Assembly (NCBI RefSeq): GCF_014633365.1
Contig: NC_068346.1
Coordinates: 15,769,030 to 15,833,029, forward strand
DNA from: Diospyros lotus
Taxonomy: Eukaryota; Streptophyta; Magnoliopsida; Ericales; Ebenaceae
Reading direction: 5' to 3'
Length of the DNA stretch: 64,000 nucleotides
Shown here piece by piece: positions 58,037 through 64,000 of the stretch. Made by a program: the position numbers and the translations under genes. Numbering within the stretch: the first letter of the stretch is position 1; each line of letters opens with the position of its first letter. The notes under the pieces are model-generated. The model made no database searches. It was not told where the DNA came from and worked only from the letters and a program-made list of their open reading frames with translations.

Positions 58037-58573
58037 AACATTAAATTGTTCTCAGAGTTAGTATCTTTCAATTGACTGAATTGGGACAATTGAATATACA
58101 TATATATATATAAACAGAATAATAAATACATTAACTGAATTTGTAAATTTAATAAATTCATTAATGAATCCTTATAATAATAAAACAAAACATAATTATA
58201 AACCAAACAAAAAAAATGTATTTATTATAATCCAAGAAGACTAAGAATCAAAGTACACACATAGTCAACACCAAATATTTTTGCATGAAAAATCACCTCA
58301 GTGTGATGAGTAAAAATCATATGCAGAAACTATTAAAAAAACTGACAACGCGGAAAGCATGAATGATGAGTAATTGCTTTCCCAATCAACCTCGATGTGA
58401 CGAGTAATTATTTTTGAGTTAGCATATAAGCAATTATTTATGATTAAGTATTATAGTTTTATATTTTTTTGTAATGTTTATCCATAATTTGTTAGTAATT
58501 TGATAATTTTCCGCCAGAGAGGAAAACAGGGATTGAAATAATCCATCTCTAATTTATAGATGGATTATTTCCA
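58037..58573. other. CACTA interior segment between two LTR insertions
   Basis: Noncoding. It contains the second copy of the 96-bp repeat and ATCCATCTCTAATTTATAGA (58540-58559), in keeping with the GAGACRG-type subterminal motifs at 54440-54770. Confidence 0.55.
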
Positions 58574-58694
58574 TGTAAAGATCCCAAAAAAAAAAAATTA
58601 ATTAAATTAAATTAAATTAAATATATATATAATAATAAAAAAAGAGAAAATATATAAAAGAAAAGGGGGAGGCGCGTGGGCAACCCCCCTGAAA

Positions 58695-58696
<2 letters not shown>

Positions 58697-58734
<38 letters not shown>
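58697..58734. repeat. (CT)n microsatellite
   Basis: About nineteen CT units in the 5' part of the copy-12 LTR. Confidence 0.95.
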
Positions 58735-58739
<5 letters not shown>

Positions 58740-61140
58740 CTCTCTTGTTTCCTCTCGGATTCTTGCTGATTCCTCGCGATCCGACTTCATTTTTACCGTT
58801 TAAGGGCCCCCGATCTACAAAGAGGTAAGCGTTTTGGCTTGATCTAGTCAGTTTTTCTTGCTGTTTTGAGGGTGTGTGTATTGAGGCGTGATGTGGGTTT
58901 TGGTTTTGGGATATGTTGGTCGGATGTCTTGAGGGTGTTGAATAAAGGTTTCTGATCGTTGGAAATCGTTGGCCACATTGGCCGACGGTGACTGGCAGTG
59001 AGCTTTATTATTTTGGCCGAGAGTTTGACCATAGATCTACGAAAATCTAGTCATCCGATCCTTGTTGTTTTTGGGTATGTTAGTTGCCTAGGTGTTATGC
59101 ACCTTGTGGTAGCCTCTGATCGTCGAAAAAAATGGCTGGCAGCCGGCGATGGCCAGAATGCGTCCCTTTTTGGCCGAAAATTAATTTTCAGATTTGTTAA
59201 GATCCATCTATCCCATGGGTCTCATTTTGAGATATGTTGTTGTTCATGGCGAGGGCTTTGAATCGGTATGCTAGTCGGCCATTTTTCGCCGGCCGGCGGT
59301 GGTCGCGGGCAGCGGCAGTCTATTGGGAAGAAAGAAAAGAAAAAGAAAAGAAAAGAAAAGAAAAGGAAAGAAAAAATAAATAAATAAAATATAAAGAAAA
59401 AGAAAATGAGGGCTTTGGGGTTGGGCATGGCGGGTTAGGTTTTAGCCTAGGATGCCGGGGCCCAATTGGGTTATAGGATGGCCCAATGTGTTGGACATGG
59501 CTTGACCCAGTTGTGGCAGCCCTTGAGCTGGCCTACTCAGCTTGTTCTCCCTTCTTGTCTCTTGTTCGTGGACCTAGGATGACTTGGTTAGGTTGGTCCT
59601 ACTCAGGATATCGACGTTAGTCTAATTTGGATTCTCTTTAGGTCTCTTGGAATTGGCGATGTGACTGGCGAGTCATTTTGTTGATCGGAGTCCTAAGGAC
59701 GAAGTCCTATTAGATGACTCGAGGACGAGCAAGACTGACCCCGAGTACGTTCTAGGCTAGCCTATGATGATGACGTGGGTTTATCCCAAATCTTGATTTC
59801 TGATGGATTCATTTTATTCTGAGGGTAGAATATTGTAATTTATTTCTTTTAAGCCATTTATTAAATTATTAATTAATTAATTATTATGTTTTTAAAAATT
59901 TATCAATTGAGTTATAAATATAAATATATATGTATTTTTGAAAAAAGGATAAATTTAAATAAAAATATATTATCTATATTAAAAGAAAACTAGTTTTTGG
60001 GTGAATATAGAAATATATACATATATATATTATTTCATTGCAGCCTATAAGTAGGTGTGTAGTTCCACTACACACTTATACGTAGCATGTAAGGCGAGAC
60101 ATGATGACGTAGTCGATGGCTAAGCTCGACGAATTCCATGATGCTAAATTCGAATATTGCCCGGGCCAAGGTATAAAATAACCAATTCAAGGTGTTAGGC
60201 AGTGGTTAGGATTTTCGGTAATTTTATTTTGTCGTTTCTTTTATTACCAAAATGTGACTGTTCCATTCTATTTATTATAGGCTTGGATTCCCAGGATTTT
60301 GTTCGATCTTCTCCCCAGACTCGAACTTGAGTTATCATTTCTCAGGTGAGTAGACATGATATGTTATGTTTACCTTATATTATGCACGTATATATTGTTT
60401 CATGCATAAAGATTATAAACTTGTACTGATTTTTATATGCATAACTTGTACATGATTTTTATGTGGATCATAGAAAAATACTTTTAAATGTTCTAACTTG
60501 CATGAAATATTTTCATCCTACTGGGAGAGACATGAGCTGAAAGATACCCTAATTGATTTCTTGTCTTGAGCATGTGAAATATTGAATGATATGGTGTATT
60601 TTAGGCACCACATGAAATGATAAATGGTTATGATCTGTGCTCTAAGTAGGGTATCATTTACATTATTATTAGAGGACTATCTAGTAGATTTCCTGGTGAT
60701 TCATAGTAGGAAAAAATCATGGTACTGTGAGGCTTGGCATGCCGAGGCCATGAGAGACACGAATAGTATGTTTCAGCATAGCTATCACGTGGATAATAAT
60801 GGTATTATAGTGTGGTGATGTTGTATGTGCCGGTATATGTACTTGTATGCATGTGTGTATAGGCGTTAGGCTAGTTTCTACTAGTGTGTCCTCAGATTCA
60901 TGGCATGCATTGTATATAAAAAGTATAGGAGATTTAGGTGGTTAGGAGAATAACTTATGGGGGTTGTCTCTAGGAACTCATTTCTCCTACACTATGTTTT
61001 CCTTTGAACCCCAAATTATTTAAACTTATGGTATATACTCTCATTGTTCATACTGCTATTAAGTTATTGTATCCATGATGATCATTCCTAGTATTTTTAT
61101 TGCATACTCTTCTAGTGGGCATGACATACCTTATACTCGC

Positions 61141-61155
61141 GAGTCCACAAGACTC
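61141..61155 (+). other. Conserved LTR stem-loop (copy 12), variant
   Basis: GAGTC-CACAA-GACTC followed by ACCC, five perfect pairs with a five-base loop. It lies in the position of the TGAGCC...GGCTCA hairpin of other copies but with a different loop. Confidence 0.6.
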
Positions 61156-61601
61156 ACCCATTTTTATTAAAATATGTTCAAGGAATTCTCCTTTTTAAAT
61201 ATTGGTCCATGAGATCTTCTGGTATGATGTTAGACCCCTTTTTGATTCCTGGTGTGATATAGGATGCTCTGTGGAGACATACACGTACTGTTGAGTCTGA
61301 TCTTTTGTCTTTTATTTTTGTGACACATAATTGTGTCAAGGGCCTGAAATACGGGATTAGATATGTATTTATGACAACGGTGTAATGGATATTCTTATTT
61401 TTGTACAGCTGTTGTATATGGAATATTAAAATGTTATTATAGAAGGTGAAATGGTATTTTACTCCATGTTCTTTATTTTGTCAATAGTATTAATACTTTT
61501 AGCATATCGAGCTAGAGAAATAGGCTTACTAATCCACAGTGGGGCCATTGGGCTTAAGGATTAGTGCCGGTCACGACTTATTTAGAAATCGGGTCGTGAC
61601 A

Positions 61602-63368
61602 TCCATCTCTATTTTGAATAGTGAGGGAATTAGAGATGAATCTAATTACCTTTCTAATGCCAATATATATCTATATATATATAGATATATACATCTTGCA
61701 TCTTCTTCTCCCCCATTTGCTTCACACAAAACCTAGCCATTTTATATGATGTCACCTGTATCAATCGACCTTGCCCGATGATCGACCATTGTTCTCTTCT
61801 GACCTACATTGTTGTCTTTTGCACAGACTATCTATTGCATTGTCATCGTTGTTTCCCATGCACATCACCTATTTCGTTGTTGCCGTTGTCATTGTTGGGT
61901 TCCGTTACCACCACCTGCTGCATCGTTGACGACAACGAGTTATGGACTGCTACTACCACCGTCATTGTCGTCCACTGCCATCGCCGTCAAAATCTGTATG
62001 TGATCACCATTGCCCCTGTGTTTTTTTTTTTTTTTCCTATAGCATTGCTTTTGATATATCTGATTTGAAATCTACATATGATGTTACAGCTCTAAAAAAT
62101 GAATTTGATTTTGACTTGCCCTTTTGTTGCTATTTGTTTGGGATTTTTGATTTACACCAATATAACATAATTTTACTTGATTACAATTGATTCTTTACTC
62201 AATTATTATTATGAGTACAGAGACTCAATTTCCTAGATCAATATATTACTCAAATAACATGAAATTTGTACTCTATTATTATTTTGAAATACTCAAGTAT
62301 AGTAATCCTAAATTCTATCATTCAACTAATTGAGTGATGGTTTGAACGTTGGTTAAAACTAACTTTTGCATTGCATTCACTCGATTATTTAGAAAGCTCT
62401 ACTCGAGAAGGGTAATGAGATATTCTAATACACATGGTTTTGATTAATAGTAAATGATAATAATTTGAGTATAGTGCTTGTTACTTAGTTAAGAACTTTC
62501 CTTTCTAGATTAAAGGAAGATCATTTTACTTAACTCATACATCAAACCATAGCAAGTATGCAACTATAGAAATAAAAAGATTTAACATTTATTTTTACCC
62601 AAACAAGATCACTCATAAGTCAAATAACTTACCTGTTACTTGACATCTTCTCAATTACAAAAATTAATTGAGTACTCAAATAATTCTTGAAAGATAGATA
62701 TAACTATTCTAACATTACTACTCGATTTCATTTTAGTTCTACTCAAGTGATTGATTAAAGATCATCATCACCCGATTGTAAACTTGGAGAATTGAACTCT
62801 CAGGAGCTTGATCAAATTCTACTTGATTCAATAAACTTTTAAATCCTTCAAATACTTGAATGATTTGCTTACTAATCAACAAACATTCAATTTCTAAGAT
62901 CTTCAAATGCTCTTCCATTAAATTTCAAAATATTGAGGATCTTGGGAATTTGATACTTAAATATAAAATAGGCAATTTAAGCTCTATGAATTAGAACTTA
63001 GGATCACTACTTGAGAATACAAACATTTACTCAAGAGCTTTAATGTTTAACATTTAAACATCAAATAAAACACATTGCTCTTAGATTTGAGTAATTCTTC
63101 CACATATTTTGAGAACTTATTATATTTTACAACCTTAACTTTACTCTAAGTATCATGAGGTCCACAACATTCAAGCATGACACATATGCATTATGGATAC
63201 TTAGAATATTCTTTGAAATCCTAGAACAACATATTAAGGGATAAAATCTATTAAAATATTAAGATTCTCAACTTCATCACATCAAAACTGTTGGTCCCTT
63301 GACATACAATGGCCACTCAAAAGGGGGGTGAATTGAGGATTAAAAACTTATTCAACCGAATTCTTCCC
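61602..63368. other. Unclassified repeat-like DNA
   Basis: Starts with CACTA-like ATCCATCTCTA. 61770-62000 is rich in CCGTCGTTGCC-type trinucleotides; 62170-62900 is rich in ACTCRA(A/G) motifs. 63300-63350 contains GGCCACTCAAAAGGGGGGTG, a string I associate with plant repeats. No gene is supported; the 96-aa frame at 61778-62068 is compositional. Confidence 0.4.
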
Positions 63369-64000
63369 TGTAACACCCCGTCTCGCCAGGCGTGTCACTA
63401 TAAGGGTATTCCTGGGATTTCTTTATTCTTTTTTTTTTTTTTTCTTTCTCCAAACTCAACACGCGCAGTGTGTCAAGAACAAACTTCACATGTAGATACA
63501 AACCCCGAGAACCCCAGCCTTGCCCGTTTAACTATCAAGATCAATAATCTTTAAACTAAACGAGACATAATACAATGCAGCGGATACATTAACATCAAAC
63601 ACCGTAGTTCTTACATGGTATTTCCTTAACATAATACAGATCAAATGACAATAATGCTACTATACAGTTGTTTATTTACAACCTGAAAAACATACTAAAA
63701 ACGTCACAACGACTATTAAACTAAGCACCATTGGCCTTCAACCAGCCCCGTCCTAGCCCTTGCAGCAGTCCCTTGCTGGAACATTAAATGTTCCAGGGGC
63801 ATAGCCCAGGTTAGATGATAAAACATCTAAGTGACGGCATGAAACAGTTTATACAATGCATGAAAGACACACGAGCATGGCATACTCAGACAAACGAAAA
63901 TATGCAAGACACGTCTAACTTGAGAAATCTCCCTGACATACTCAACCTCCCGTGGAGAACACCACTCCACACACCGTTGGGGTTGACCTTGCCGCAACAT
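63369..64000 (-). mobile_element. Long LTR (copy 11), cut by the window end
   Basis: Plus-strand start TGTAACACCCCGTCTCGCC, poly(T) at about 63428, and the double hairpin at 63778-63830, all as in copies at 17001, 21281 and 48859. Sense is minus by analogy. The other end is outside the window, so no TSD could be tested. Confidence 0.8.
63778..63830 (-). other. Two-hairpin module in LTR (copy 11)
   Basis: GGAACAT-TAA-ATGTTCC (63778-63794) and TTAGATG-ATAAAA-CATCTAA (63811-63830), both with seven perfect pairs. Confidence 0.85.

Larger units (their letters stand above)
55267..58216. repeat. About 96-bp direct repeat pair split by an LTR insertion
   Basis: AATAATAAATACATTAAYTG...AAACCAAAMAAAAAA at 55267-55362 and 58118-58216. 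With the 2645 bp of LTR plus TSD removed, the two are 206 bp apart, so the CACTA interior held a short tandem duplication before the insertion. Confidence 0.8.
58574..61601 (+). mobile_element. Long solo LTR (copy 12), 3.0 kb
   Basis: Starts TGTAAAGATCCC, ends ATCGGGTCGTGACA; flanked by TCCA (58570-58573 and 61602-61605), a 4-bp match instead of the usual five. (CT)n at 58697-58734. Stem-loop GAGTC-CACAA-GACTC at 61141-61155, 446 bp before the 3' end. No coding region. Confidence 0.75.

Noticed and set aside
1..64000. tRNA, rRNA and snoRNA genes
   Set aside because: No cloverleaf with proper A and B boxes or other RNA gene signature was seen; PBS matches to tRNA-Met and TTCGATC motifs are retrotransposon features.

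Overview
The window is eukaryotic nuclear DNA, almost certainly from a eudicot plant. It has AT-rich intergenic DNA, GT-AG introns, three plant genes, and a long tract of plant LTR retrotransposons and CACTA elements nested inside one another. No tRNA, rRNA, CRISPR array or bacterial-type operon was seen.

Genes. (1) An intact four-exon NPH3/RPT2-family BTB gene on the plus strand (1199-3902, 627 aa by my splice model). (2) A single-exon 110-aa gene on the minus strand (8029-8361), recognised by its CLCSPTTH...SFRC signature. (3) An eight-exon glucose-6-phosphate 1-epimerase gene on the minus strand (24967-27602, 312 aa). In that protein the usual HGFAR motif has become HRSLR. The three genes are unrelated in function and share no operon-like arrangement.

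Layout. 1-9 kb holds genes 1 and 2 with a clean solo LTR between them (7021-7775, TSD GGTAT). About 9.4-23.9 kb is repeats: an LTR-like block near 10.6-12.5 kb, a minus-oriented long LTR (13500-15536), a copia gag relic (15537-16320), and a non-autonomous LTR retrotransposon (17001-22510) with PBS, PPT and two LTRs, one of them split by a 692-bp solo LTR. A truncated LTR and a CACTA end follow. Gene 3 occupies 25-27.6 kb. From about 29.2 to at least 54.4 kb lies one decayed Ty1-copia element on the minus strand (gag, PR, IN, RT, RNase H all recognisable). It is broken by several later insertions, two of which carry further insertions: a 2.5-kb LTR inside an LTR element inside a third LTR inside the copia gag. 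From 54.4 kb a CACTA-like element is broken by two more long LTRs, and the window ends inside another one.

Most unusual signal. The long (about 2-3 kb) LTRs are strongly diverged in sequence but share an architecture: TGTAAY...RTTACA ends, GCAAGTTC repeats, a GATTCACCCC...GGAATG box, a private palindromic hexamer or tandem-repeat cluster, and a short stem-loop about 280-460 bp before the LTR 3' end. The stem-loop keeps its pairing by compensatory base changes between copies. One subfamily has TGAGCC-TTGT-GGCTCA; another has a two-hairpin version at a comparable place. This looks like a conserved structural element of LTR RNA or DNA and is my main candidate for something undescribed. All nesting calls rest on target-site duplications and reading-frame restoration read by eye; no database search was possible.
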